A DNA stretch of 35,790 nt, taken from assembly GCA_937889595.1 (NCBI GenBank), contig CALAOR010000093.1:1-35790 (forward strand), given 5' to 3'. Shown here piece by piece: positions 1-9,700 of the stretch. The position numbers and the translations under genes are program-made. Position 1 is the first letter of the stretch. Every line of letters begins with the position of its first letter. The notes beneath the pieces were generated by a model. That model saw nothing but the letters and a program-made list of their open reading frames with translations. It did no database searches and was not told where the DNA came from. This DNA comes from an uncultured bacterium (GTDB lineage: Bacteria > Oederibacteriota > PGYV01 > Palsa-1178).

Positions 1-852
1 GCCAGCAGGATTATACGTTCTTTCCCCAACGCTCTTTGGATCTGCCTGGCATTCAGAAGCATTATGCGCCTGCCTATGGTCACAAAATCGTGTTCAACCA
101 CATAGTTATTAAAAGTAGTTTTCTGGGGAAGGATGGTTTCGAGAAGTTCCCTCAGCTTGGGGATATCCCACTGCTTGTTTCCAAGGTCATATATAAGCTG
201 CCCCACAGTCTCAGCGGGTTTTACCTTAAAAAATTTATAAAAAGAACGGCTGGCTGTGACTATCCTTAAATCCTGATCCAGCGCGATTAAGGGTTCGCGT
301 ATGGTGTTAATCATGCTCTCCGCGTATTCGCGCGCCGCATCTTCGGATATTTTGGTTGTGACCAGTTCTTTGCGGGCTTTTTCCAGCCCATTTTCTATTT
401 CCCTGCGCTCGGTAATGTCTTCAATGGCCAGCAGGATTATACGTTCTTTCCCCAACGCTCTTTGGATCTGCCTGGCATTCAGAAGCATTATGCGCCTGCC
501 TATGCCGGCAAAATCGTGTTCAACCACATAGTTATTAAAGGTCGCCTTTTGGGGGAGGATTGTTTCGAGGAGTTCCCGCAGTTTGGGGATATCCCACTGC
601 TTGTTTCCAAGGTCATAAATAAGCTGCCCTATGGTCTCAGCGGGCTTTACCTTAAAGAATTCATAAAAGGAACGGCTGGCTGAGACTATCCTTAAATCCT
701 GATCCAAGGCGATCAGGGGTTCGCGTATGGTATTGATCATGCTCTCGGCGTACTCGCGGGCCGCGTCTCCGGATATCTTTGTGGCCGACAGTTCTATGCG
801 GGTTTTTTCCAGCCCGTTTTCTATTTCCCTGCGGCCGGTTACGTCTTCTCCC
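1..852 (-). repeat. Tandem 426-bp repeat encoding duplicated PAS modules
   Basis: The sequence starting at 1 recurs at 427. The first 77 bases of the two units are identical; after that many mostly synonymous changes appear, while the encoded 142-residue modules differ at only a small number of positions (for example VTASRSFYKFF against VSASRSFYEFF). The repeat may continue beyond the left edge. Confidence 0.9.
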
Positions 853-1247
853 GAACTTATGAAAGCTGTTATCTTACCATCATTGTCCCTTATCGGGTTA
901 TTATGCCACGCGATCCTGCGTTCTTCCCCGGATTTTGTAAGCATGCAGCTCTCAATAAACTCAGCACCCACCATATTGCCGGCCATTATTTTCAAAAATG
1001 CCTGTTTTGCGGCCGGCCTGTCCTTTACGCACACGTAATTATCAAACCAATTTTTTCCTATGATGCCTTCCCTGGAATAACCCAGTATTTCGCAGCCCGT
1101 CTTATTGACAAAAATTATATTCTGCTCCGGGCCGATCATGACCATGATGGCCCCGGTTAAGTCAAGGTACTGCTGCAGTTTTTCTTTTTCCTTGTTTATC
1201 CCGAAAAAATCTGTGTTCCCCCCCCTAAAAACGGAGTTATCATGCAT
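1..1247 (-). CDS. Multi-PAS signalling protein, C-terminus beyond window edge
   Basis: The reading frame is open from an ATG at 1247 to the left edge, so only about 415 N-terminal residues are seen. The ATG follows the upstream regulator's TAA directly (TAAATG), which implies translational coupling; an AAGG lies upstream. Residues about 20-140 form a first PAS domain (VMIGPEQNIIFVNKTGCE, then GEDVTGRREIE at its end). Two nearly identical PAS modules follow, each with ESMINTIREPLIALDQDLRI, SRSFY, IYDLGNKQWDIP, VEHDF and IGRRIMLLNAR. This PAS type is known from CheB/CheR hybrids and from sensor histidine kinases. The output domain is not visible, so kinase, methyltransferase and other outputs all remain possible. 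No membrane segment is seen, which suggests a cytoplasmic sensor. Pairing with the response regulator suggests a two-component pair (inference). Confidence 0.85.
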   Translation of the reverse strand, partial: MHDNSVFRGGNTDFFGINKEKEKLQQYLDLTGAIMVMIGPEQNIIFVNKTGCEILGYSREGIIGKNWFDNYVCVKDRPAAKQAFLKIMAGNMVGAEFIESCMLTKSGEERRIAWHNNPIRDNDGKITAFISSGEDVTGRREIENGLEKTRIELSATKISGDAAREYAESMINTIREPLIALDQDLRIVSASRSFYEFFKVKPAETIGQLIYDLGNKQWDIPKLRELLETILPQKATFNNYVVEHDFAGIGRRIMLLNARQIQRALGKERIILLAIEDITERREIENGLEKARKELVTTKISEDAAREYAESMINTIREPLIALDQDLRIVTASRSFYKFFKVKPAETVGQLIYDLGNKQWDIPKLRELLETILPQKTTFNNYVVEHDFVTIGRRIMLLNARQIQRALGKERIILL

Positions 1248-1994
1248 TTATATTACCTTTTTCTTTTTTGCGCCCTGTTTTTTTACTTTCATTTCCTTTT
1301 TCCTGAATTCCGCCGGGGTCAACCCCTTGAATTTCTTGAAAGTGCGTATAAAAGATTCCGCGTTCTGGTACGCCAGCATATCCGATATCTGGTTTATGTT
1401 ATAGCCCTGTTTCAGGAATTCCCGGGCTTTTTTTATTTTAACGCCAGATTTGTAATCGCTGAAACCCGTGCCTGTCACGTCCTCAAAAACCCTGCTTAGG
1501 TATTTCGGGCTTAAGCCCGTGTGCGCGGCCGCGTCCGCGAGGCTTACCTTTTTGTCAAAATTACGCTCCAGGAATTTTTTCACTTTATCGATCTTTGATT
1601 TCATGTTGCCCGTGTCCGGCGCGCCCGCGGACTCCTTTTGTCCGAGGAGCTTTATTATTATTTCCCTGGTTTCCTCCACGTTCATGGGTTTTTCTATGAA
1701 TTCATCCGCCCTGTTCTTCAAAGCTTCTATGACCACATCCTTGGAACTGCTGCCGGTTAACATAACTATTTTAATATCCGGTTTCAGCCTTTTCATCTCA
1801 GCCAGCACTTCGGTGCCTTTAAGCCCGGGCATCATGACATCAAGCATCACAAGGTCTATGGTGTTCGGCTTTTTAAGGATATTCAGGGCCGTTTCCCCGT
1901 CAGGCGCCTGTGTTATCTCATAGTCGTCAAAACATTCGCAGAACTCATACCTGAATTCCGTGTCGTCATCAACAAGCAGTAAATTATAGGACAT
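1248..1994 (-). CDS. Response regulator, REC plus AraC-type HTH
   Basis: The product is 248 aa. Residues 1-120 are a receiver domain: acidic pair in LLLVDDD, phospho-acceptor Asp about 52 in VMLDVMMPG, the conserved Thr in IVMLTGSS and the Lys in FIEKPM. After a short linker, residues about 130-235 form an AraC/XylS two-helix-turn-helix domain (VSLADAAAHTGLSPKYLSRVF, then INQISDML and ESFIRTFKKFKGLTPAEFR). The tail is Lys-rich. It is expected to bind DNA when phosphorylated. I chose the ATG at 1994 because AGAAGGGA sits just upstream; an in-frame start at 2027 lacks this. The stop codon abuts the start of the PAS-repeat protein, so the two are probably one transcript and act in one pathway. 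The target genes are unknown. Confidence 0.93.
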   Translation of the reverse strand: MSYNLLLVDDDTEFRYEFCECFDDYEITQAPDGETALNILKKPNTIDLVMLDVMMPGLKGTEVLAEMKRLKPDIKIVMLTGSSSKDVVIEALKNRADEFIEKPMNVEETREIIIKLLGQKESAGAPDTGNMKSKIDKVKKFLERNFDKKVSLADAAAHTGLSPKYLSRVFEDVTGTGFSDYKSGVKIKKAREFLKQGYNINQISDMLAYQNAESFIRTFKKFKGLTPAEFRKKEMKVKKQGAKKKKVI

Positions 1995-2191
1995 AATTCC
2001 CTTCTTTCTACAAACGGGATTTTTCATTATTTTACTTCAATATCCACCAATTAAATATACCAAATTTGCGCGCCCAAACATCGTATTGGGATGCTTATTT
2101 TATCGACTTTTTTCCACCTGGAGGGGGCGCTTAATAATAACAATATTAAACCGGCAAATCCACAAAAAAAACAACTCTTTAACGGCGGGGT
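1995..2191. other. AT-rich leader upstream of the response regulator
   Basis: This is the presumed promoter region of the regulator/PAS operon. I see a TATATT-like element near 2055 (minus strand) but no convincing -35 partner, no gene and no clear operator. Confidence 0.3.
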
Positions 2192-2215
2192 GGCGGCATA
2201 ATATGCCGCCACTAC
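2192..2215. repeat. Short palindromic repeat, GGCGGCAT stem with CTAC tag
   Basis: GGCGGCAT-aat-ATGCCGCC forms an 8-bp stem and is followed by ACTAC. Nearly the same sequence occurs at 17430-17453. It lies between two convergent-end intergenic features and not in a gene. Confidence 0.75.
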
Positions 2216-2264
2216 ACAGACTTTTTTACCCTTCTACTATCTACTCTCTCGCGCCTTTGACCTT

Positions 2265-2292
2265 AAAAAAAAAACGGGGCCAAATGGCCCCG
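2265..2292 (-). terminator. Rho-independent terminator of the 1281-aa gene
   Basis: On the minus strand ACGGGGCC-attt-GGCCCCGT is followed by an uninterrupted run of ten T. It lies about 55 bases after the stop codon of the large surface-protein gene, so this gene probably ends its transcript here. Confidence 0.9.
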
Positions 2293-2346
2293 TGGTATTA
2301 AAACTGTTAAATCAATAAACAGGATAAAATCAATATGCCGGTTTGC

Positions 2347-5300
2347 TTATTTTACAACCGCGATTTTTATCTTTTTGGTCTGCGTGTGCCCGTCGTCGCC
2401 GCGGGCTTCCACTACGGCTATATATACGCCCGCGGAGCATGTTTTGCCCGAGTCATTGCGCAGGTTCCACTTTGCTTTGCCTGTTTCAAGCCTGGTCGTT
2501 ATCGTTAGAACGTGGTCCCCTGTCATATTTAATATTACGACATCGGCAAACCCGGGCTTTGGCGCGGCCCCTCCAAAATCCCACCTTATTTCTATGCCGT
2601 CGCCTGTGTGGTAACATGGATTTGGCACAGCGCTTAAGTTACCCAGGTACTGGTTTCCTTCCTTAAGTATCATGATCGATTTTGCGGTTGTTATTACCCT
2701 CCCGCTTTCTGTGCTGACCGTGATAACAAATTCATACACCCCCGGGTTAACAGCCACGCCAAAACTATTCTTGCCGTCCCACGCCATAGAATCCGCGGCA
2801 TTGGGTCCGTACGATATCGAAACCAGCGTGTTATTGTCCTTTCCTATCACGATCATATCAGGCGCGCTTAATACCACGGGCTGCGTTGAATCTTTGCTGT
2901 AATCCCTTATCTGCCTGACCAGTTCCCCGGCTGCATTATATATGGTAAGCTCCACATAATTGTTGCTCTGGATCATGGTAATATCTTTTGTCAGTGTCAG
3001 CACATGCCCGTATGTATCTATCTGTTCTATTTTTATATAATACGGCCCCGATGCGGCCTTCTGTCCGGCGTCAGTTGTGCCGTCCCAGGTAAATACCGTG
3101 TTATGCTGCCCGAGGGTCTGCGGAGTCTCGACCCCCGCAAATAAAATACTGAGCACCGAGTTCTGCCCCATAACACTTGCGTCAATATTCCCGGTTACAT
3201 TAAAGTTAACTTCCGTCATGGCGTTTGATGAAGGCGCGGTTATTATGTGCTTCACCACCTCGCCGGCCTCATTGAGCACTGAAATAATGATTGCATAAGG
3301 GTAAAGCTGTGACGTCGGCGTTATGGTCGGCGTGTAAGTGTATGTGGAAGTCTGGGTTATAGTCGGGGTTGCCGTACTGGTAAATGTGGGCGTGAAAGTC
3401 GGCGTGTGCGTCGGCGTCACAGTACGAGTAAACGTAGACGTGTAAGTCGGCGTGAAAGTCGGGGTTACGGTAAAACTCGGCGTTGCGGTATAAGTCGGCG
3501 TATTTGTAAATGTCGGCGTGTCTGTAGGGGTGATCGTTGGGGTATTTATCGGCGTGTCTGTATATGTCGGCGTGTTGGTCCTCGTGTATGTAACTGTCGG
3601 GGTTGCGGTATAAGTCGGAGTTGCGGTTGAAGTGTCGGTAAATGTAAAGGTCGGGGTATCAGTCGGGGTCGCGGTATAAGTGAAGGTATATGTCGGCGTT
3701 GCGGTGCTTGTATATGTGGCGGTAAAGGTCGGCGTCGCTGTATAAGTCGGGGTAAAAGTCGGCGTAGACGTCGGGGTATTTGACGATATAGTGATGGTAT
3801 CGGTAAATGTTGAAGTATACGTAGGCGTCGCAGTGAAAGTGGGGGTGTCGGTACGTGTCGCGGTCGGCGTGAATGTAGACGTAAAAGTCGGCGTGGCTGT
3901 AAAAGTCGGCGTGGCAGTCGGCGTGTCTGTCGGCGTGTTTGTCGGGGTATCAGTAGGCGTACTTGTGGGTGTGTATGTCGGAGTATAAGTCGGCGTAAAG
4001 GTCTTTGTCGGCGTATCAGTCGGCGTAAAGGTCGGCGTATCAGTCGGCGTAAATGTCCGCGTAAATGTCGGCGTGTATGTGGGTGTGTTTGTCTTTGTAA
4101 ATGTCGGCGTCACGGTGTAAGTAGGGGTGAAAGTCGGCGAACCGCAGCCCATTATGTTCAGCGATGTCTTGTTTGAATAAACCGGGAAATTCGCATTGCT
4201 GTCTATCATAGCCTGGTTTATAGCCGGGTTAGCCAGACAGTTTGCCGTCCCCCACCATGTAAAAGACCCGCTTGTGTTTGATATGTTGTTTCCCAAATCC
4301 CAGCGAAGCGGAGTTCCGGGTGTGCAGCCCCCGCATCCGACGTAATTCACGCTGATAGGCACGGTATCATTGATAAACGCGCCGCCGACAACACGCTGTT
4401 CATAAACTGTAAAGTTATCATAGGTATCCTTGACGCTTCCGTCCGAGCCGACCTGTTCATTGACTCCCGGCCTCCAGTCAGTAGATGTGCCTGTCCCATC
4501 GCATTTCCAGTCCGGAGTGCCCAGGTTCGTATCAGCATAATTAATATCCCAAGTTGATGGCTCGGGATCGCCCCTCGCCCATATTCTTGCCTGTATCTGC
4601 TGTCCGCCAGCGATATTGGTTACCTGTATCCTTATCCTGTACCATTTATTGGCAGATACCGCGCCTACAGTCGGCGTGACACCCGTGCCAGCGGGCCCTT
4701 TGCCGTCTCCGCACCAATCATTTGGTAAACCAACGCCGCCAGCGCATTTCTGATAAAATAAAAACCCTGGTCCGGGGTAGGTGTCTATGGAAGCTACTAT
4801 GCCCAAACTTCTCTCTGCCGCGCCTGTGAGGCCGTTGGTCCTGATTATGATCTGCGCATCAGCGCCTGCAAATGTTCCGGGATTTATAAAAAAATCCGAA
4901 ACTATTATTCCCGAACAGAACTGATCGGAAACGTTTGTGGAACTGCCGTCATCCAAAACAAGTCCGGGGTAATTCCCATTTTGAGCGGCTCCTGTGATTA
5001 TTTTATCGCCCGTGCCGCAGGCGTCGCTTATCACCCATGTGCCGTTGCCGCCGGTGCCCGACTTGAATTTCCAGCCAAGGGGGGGCGATGATGTATATGT
5101 AGCGGCAGTATTATTATCCAGCGCCTGGTAATTCCTCAGGGCATAACCATTCACGCTGTATGAAAGATAGTATGTTATCGGGTCCCCGACATTTACAGAA
5201 TTTGCGCTCTGGTCCTTGTATATATTTATCGCGGGTTGGCCGACTGTAGCCGCAACAGTGCTTGTCTGGTCCGTCATTCCATCCATCTTAGCTGTGGCTG

Positions 5301-6192
5301 TATTGGGATACGACGGGGTTCCTGACGGCGTAGTCACCATCTGAAGAAGCATCCAGACTGTGCCATCTGCCCTGCCAGGCGCGTTTATCCTGGGAGGAAA
5401 TGTCCAGGTAAATGTCCCTGAAAAGGCGCCCACAGCCGGGCCCGTTACTGTTCCCGCAGGCGGCCCGGGTATTGACATTGGTCCGGCTGACAAAAGCTGT
5501 AAATTCCCTCCGCCCGGTATGGAATCGATTATCTGAAAACCGGAACCATTCGCGTAATTATAATCAACAGAGTAAAGTATTTTATCGCCTGCCACCTGAA
5601 GAACGCCTTCATATCTTTTTGCTATGTTAAATGATGTTGGCGGAGCCGATATGGGCAAAGTTATTATATTGGATGAGCACAATGGCAAACCCATCCAATC
5701 ACTGGCATTCAGGTTTGAATATTTTGCCGCGACATGAAGGTATAAAGCGGATATGTTGCAACCTGTAAAATCTTCAGCCTTTGGGATATGGACAGTATAA
5801 GTTTGTACCACTACCTTGCTTTGATTACCGCCTCCGCAGTCGGCGCAGTTTGTGAGGCCGCCTATGTCCGCAAAAAGCGCGCCCATTTCAGTAGGCATAT
5901 TGACCAACGGTATGTCAATAATTGGGGGTACAGGCTTGTTATTACCGTACACAACAAAAACCTGTCCGCCTGAACCCGGAGTCTGGCGTGTTGCAAACGA
6001 ACTTACGGCAATATCCATGTAAGTAGTGTTATTAACACCCACGCACATGGACACACTTATGGAAACCACATCGCCGAAACTTGGATTGGGAGGAATCATA
6101 GTGACAGATAATATATTGGGATCAGCATATGAAAAAGAAAATAACAATAAGGAAATTACCGTGAAAAGCCCAACCCGGTACAGTCGTTTCAT
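2347..6192 (-). CDS. Giant secreted surface protein with DUF11-like, Thr-Pro stalk and FlgD-Ig domains
   Basis: The product is 1281 aa with a signal peptide ([23 protein letters not shown]). Residues about 190-320 resemble a DUF11 conserved-repeat domain ([19 protein letters not shown]). A second DUF11-like unit begins about 322 ([21 protein letters not shown]) and seems to resume about 604 ([22 protein letters not shown]) after about 245 residues of a Cys-containing, LamG-like beta sandwich. Residues about 686-961 are an almost pure T-P-T-x stalk. Residues about 962-1281 hold FlgD-like Ig units with WDG motifs ([21 protein letters not shown]), then AVPNP and the end KKIKIAVVK. An AGGAG precedes the ATG. 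It is expected to be exported and displayed or anchored by its C-terminus; its ligand is unknown. Its C-terminus is clearly homologous to the partial gene at 35242. Confidence 0.88.
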   Translation of the reverse strand: MKRLYRVGLFTVISLLLFSFSYADPNILSVTMIPPNPSFGDVVSISVSMCVGVNNTTYMDIAVSSFATRQTPGSGGQVFVVYGNNKPVPPIIDIPLVNMPTEMGALFADIGGLTNCADCGGGNQSKVVVQTYTVHIPKAEDFTGCNISALYLHVAAKYSNLNASDWMGLPLCSSNIITLPISAPPTSFNIAKRYEGVLQVAGDKILYSVDYNYANGSGFQIIDSIPGGGNLQLLSAGPMSIPGPPAGTVTGPAVGAFSGTFTWTFPPRINAPGRADGTVWMLLQMVTTPSGTPSYPNTATAKMDGMTDQTSTVAATVGQPAINIYKDQSANSVNVGDPITYYLSYSVNGYALRNYQALDNNTAATYTSSPPLGWKFKSGTGGNGTWVISDACGTGDKIITGAAQNGNYPGLVLDDGSSTNVSDQFCSGIIVSDFFINPGTFAGADAQIIIRTNGLTGAAERSLGIVASIDTYPGPGFLFYQKCAGGVGLPNDWCGDGKGPAGTGVTPTVGAVSANKWYRIRIQVTNIAGGQQIQARIWARGDPEPSTWDINYADTNLGTPDWKCDGTGTSTDWRPGVNEQVGSDGSVKDTYDNFTVYEQRVVGGAFINDTVPISVNYVGCGGCTPGTPLRWDLGNNISNTSGSFTWWGTANCLANPAINQAMIDSNANFPVYSNKTSLNIMGCGSPTFTPTYTVTPTFTKTNTPTYTPTFTRTFTPTDTPTFTPTDTPTKTFTPTYTPTYTPTSTPTDTPTNTPTDTPTATPTFTATPTFTSTFTPTATRTDTPTFTATPTYTSTFTDTITISSNTPTSTPTFTPTYTATPTFTATYTSTATPTYTFTYTATPTDTPTFTFTDTSTATPTYTATPTVTYTRTNTPTYTDTPINTPTITPTDTPTFTNTPTYTATPSFTVTPTFTPTYTSTFTRTVTPTHTPTFTPTFTSTATPTITQTSTYTYTPTITPTSQLYPYAIIISVLNEAGEVVKHIITAPSSNAMTEVNFNVTGNIDASVMGQNSVLSILFAGVETPQTLGQHNTVFTWDGTTDAGQKAASGPYYIKIEQIDTYGHVLTLTKDITMIQSNNYVELTIYNAAGELVRQIRDYSKDSTQPVVLSAPDMIVIGKDNNTLVSISYGPNAADSMAWDGKNSFGVAVNPGVYEFVITVSTESGRVITTAKSIMILKEGNQYLGNLSAVPNPCYHTGDGIEIRWDFGGAAPKPGFADVVILNMTGDHVLTITTRLETGKAKWNLRNDSGKTCSAGVYIAVVEARGDDGHTQTKKIKIAVVK
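3312..4136 (-). repeat. Low-complexity Thr-Pro coding repeat (stalk 1)
   Basis: About 275 codons alternate Thr with another residue and place Pro at every second gap (T-P-T-x). On the plus strand this gives runs of GTCGGCGT-like hexamers. Thr codons vary among ACA, ACT, ACC and ACG, so the pattern is kept at protein level and is not only fresh slippage. Confidence 0.95.
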
Positions 6193-6753
6193 TGTTTTCT
6201 CCTATTTTAAATCATAAAGTAGCCCGAATAACGGTAACACATTTTCATAGGTAAAAATAAAGTTCAAACACTGTTTAAACGTTTACACTGCTTATCAATA
6301 CAAACATTTTCAGCCACATTCATCCATATGCAAACGTGTTCGCTAGTATTATAATGATACTACAAAATCCGCAAATGTCAAATTTCATCGCATTGACAAA
6401 ATATTTGCACGTAAAATAACGGCAATAATAAGGGAAATTAACGTAAAAACATGGCAAAAATATTGAAAATACGTTTATTTGATTAAATGGTTAACCAGAC
6501 AGAAAAATCACGATTTTATGACCCGTTTGGACAGGCAAAAACAGCGATAATACCACTACCGAAAAATGCTTAAAGTTACCAACACCGTATCACCTGCCGG
6601 AATAACCATGTGCATTCAAAATATATTTGTATATTTAAAAGGAGGGGGATCCGGTTACATTAACGCAGTTTGCGGGAAATTGCAGGAAAATCTGAAATGA
6701 ATAATTATTCAACTCGCCTATATTGCGGGTGACTTATATACAGTTTTCAACAT
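6193..6753. other. 560-base intergenic region between two giant genes
   Basis: It is AT-rich with no open frame of note. It holds a candidate promoter for the downstream 1281-aa gene and the tail of the 2015-aa gene. I looked for a riboswitch (c-di-GMP type) and for a T-run terminator and found neither in convincing form. Confidence 0.5.
6354..6381 (-). promoter_or_regulatory. Candidate sigma70-type promoter for the 1281-aa gene
   Basis: The minus strand reads TTGACA, a 16-base spacer, then TATCAT. It would give a leader of roughly 150 bases before the ATG at 6192, long enough for post-transcriptional control. Prediction by eye only. Confidence 0.4.
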
Positions 6754-9700
6754 TCAACGTACTATTGCTATTTTCTTTTTCACCGTTTTATTGTCAGCCT
6801 GAATTACAAATAAATATATCCCATTTGCCGCTTGTCTGCCAAAGTCATTTTTGCCATCCCAAATTATCCTGTTAATTCCCGTCGCTGTATTCTGTGCGCT
6901 CAAATCATGCGACCACACCTGCCTGCCGTTAATATCCATGATAATAAAATGCACCTCTTGCTGTGCCGCAAGCGGAAATCGGATGGTTGTTTCGCCTTTG
7001 CTTGGATTGGGATAAGAGTAAACTTCCTTTTCAGACAGCGTTTGATACGTTATGGTAGGCGTCGGGGTCGGAGTGCTTTTCGCGGTGGAAAGTATTCCCA
7101 CGCTGTTGTTGCTGCTGCCCGAACCTGACGCGCAATCATATTTCATGACAGAAGCAAGTCCTCCATTTGCACCATCGCCGTAAGCAACGTACGGTATATT
7201 ATTATATACATTTAAAGAAGTAGAACCCCCAACTTCTGATGCAAATCCAGCATTACCTACCGTTGACCAACTGCTGACATTATCGTATACCTTAACCGTA
7301 ATTTTATTGCTATTATTCCAATCGAGATAACTTACATATTGAGTACCGTTGTTATCAACAAACAATGAAATATATTGCCCGCCTCCATCTGATGCGCCTG
7401 ATGCGCCTTCAACATCCCAATTTGTTTTTGTGCTGTTAAGTTTATTAACCATTACTTTGTACCCATTTCCAGCATCAATATATGCGACATATAAACTGCC
7501 TGTTTCTGAATATAATGAAATGTTTTGGACCGCACCTGATGAGAAATAATTATTGCCAATAATTCCCCAGCCTGTTATCGAGTTGTATCCGATCACACTT
7601 ATTTTGTTATTTCCAGCATCCTGGTATGCAAGATACGGTGTTCCCGTATTGTCGATAACCATTGATATATTATGAGCATCGTTATTTACTCCTGTATTTC
7701 CAACCGTGATCCATCCGGATACATATTTTTTAACAGTAAGCATATTTGCATTATTTGTATCACTATAAGCCACGTATGGGGTGCATGTGCTGTCATCCAT
7801 GGCAAAAGCAAAAAGCGCACAACTACTGCCAATTCCCAGATTTCCAAACGGAGAATGCCAAGCTAAATTATAATATTCTAATACGGTTAAATACGAACTA
7901 CTTCCATCATTAAATGCAATATATGTATTGCCTCCGCAATTATGAATTGCTGTTCCAGAACCACAAAACTGATAATTAATATTTCCTACCTGCGTCCAAC
8001 CCAAACCGGTATTATTTGTATCATATACCTTGACCGTCACTCCAGTTGATGAATCATAATATGAAACATATAATTTTCCGTTACTATCCATATATGATGA
8101 AACATATCCTGCCGACCCTGCGGATATGCCTCCATGGTCCACATATTGCCAAACACATGTTGTTGCCGTAGTTGTTGCTGTGGGGGTCGCTGTCGGCGTT
8201 GGCTGCGGACAGGCGCACAGGTCCTTGTATTTCCATATCTCTGTACCAGAAGTGTTCACGCCCGACAGCAGTATGTTTGCTTGAAGCGCGTAGTATTTTA
8301 TATCGTACCCATAGTATGAGTATACAGAGAAGTTGTTTGAACCTGAATTAAAACTATTATCCGGGCTGCCATCGCTAAGGTTATATCTCCATACAATCAT
8401 TTTGGGATCGCCTTGTTGATTTGACTGTCCGGCTATCAGCACCCTCTGGCAGTTGTCAACATCAACAGCATAGCCAACATAATTTTTGTCACCCGGATCA
8501 TATGTATTATAACCACCGTTAAAGTTTGTATCCAAGAATCCACTGCTTAAAACTTTCCAGATTGCCATACCCCAGTCAGGCGCTTTTCCCGTGACTATAA
8601 AACCATCTCCTGGCAGCATTTTCATGCCGAAACCTGTTGAATAACTACCTATCAGCTGTGTTACTATTCCTCCGCCGTTAAAACTGCTGTCTATCACCCC
8701 CGCGCTGGTCAGCCTGGCATAGAACATGCGCGTATCGACGCTGTTCTGGCTATATCCTGTTATGATTAATCTTCCGAGCGAGTCTATACCGAGATCCGAT
8801 GCAAAATCATTACTGCCCGGGGCCGTGATATTATCCAGCACCACATACCCGGTACCGGATCCAAAATTTGCGGTGTCCAGCGTTCCATTAGGCAGGAACC
8901 TCCATACAACCGCATCCCAGTTCCCTGATGTGTTATAATGGTAACCCGCAACAATAATTCTATCCTGACTGTCTATTGCCACACTTTGGCCATAAGTACT
9001 GCCGCTGTCCCCGCCCAACCCGTTCACAGGAGTATTCCATAGTATAGAATTGCCATTTCCCATGATTTTCCAAACCTGCATCACCGCACCTGTTTGGGCA
9101 CCTCCTCCCCCCGCTATTGTTCCCGTTGTTATTACCATATCCCCATTTGAATCAATTGCTACGCTGCTCTTGCTAAATACAGACCCCCACGGGATATTGA
9201 AATATCCGGGTGTTCCTGAAAAATTAAAAGTCGTATCATGCGAACCATTCATCAGTATTCTCTCCACACCGAATCCGTTACTTGTCTGACCGGTCACAAC
9301 TATCCTGCCGCTCGAATCCAGAACAAGATCATTGCCATTAGTTGTGCCATTCACGGTCAACTCAAGCGTAACGCAAGGCGTGGCAGCAGTTGTGAATGTG
9401 GGAGTTGGTGTCAGCGTTGGTGTCAGCGTTGGTGTCAGCGTTGGTGTCAGCGTTGCGGTTATTGTTGCCGTATTAGTATAGGTCGATGACAACGTGTTTG
9501 TCGGGCTGAAGCAACCGTACCCGGTCTCATGGCCGCCGCGGTCTACATTGGATATTATCAGTCTGTCAAGCCCAGATCCTGCCGGGATGCCATAAATGCC
9601 GTACGTGTTCCCAAAATACGATCCGAGTTCAAATGTATTGGTCGCCGACGTAAAAACATTCACGGAAGAACTTATACTTCCTATGTTTGCGCCGTCCATA

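Noticed and set aside
1221-1247. Possible frameshift at a run of eight G near the start of the PAS protein
   Set aside because: From the ATG at 1243 the frame stops early, but from the ATG at 1247 the frame passes through the G run and into the PAS domain without a break, so no frameshift is needed.
3791-3988. Plus-strand open frame of Val-Gly repeats opposite the Thr-Pro stalk (also at 10826-11218, 19580-20041 and 30782-31570)
   Set aside because: It is the mirror of the T-P repeat: Thr and Pro codons read backwards give Val and Gly. No ribosome site or independent signature is present.
6193-6753. Possible c-di-GMP riboswitch in the long intergenic region
   Set aside because: Some GGCAAA and GGTTA pieces occur, but not the ordered conserved core with paired stems.
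9404-9451. CRISPR-like array
   Set aside because: The 12-bp units are contiguous with no spacers and lie in a coding stalk.
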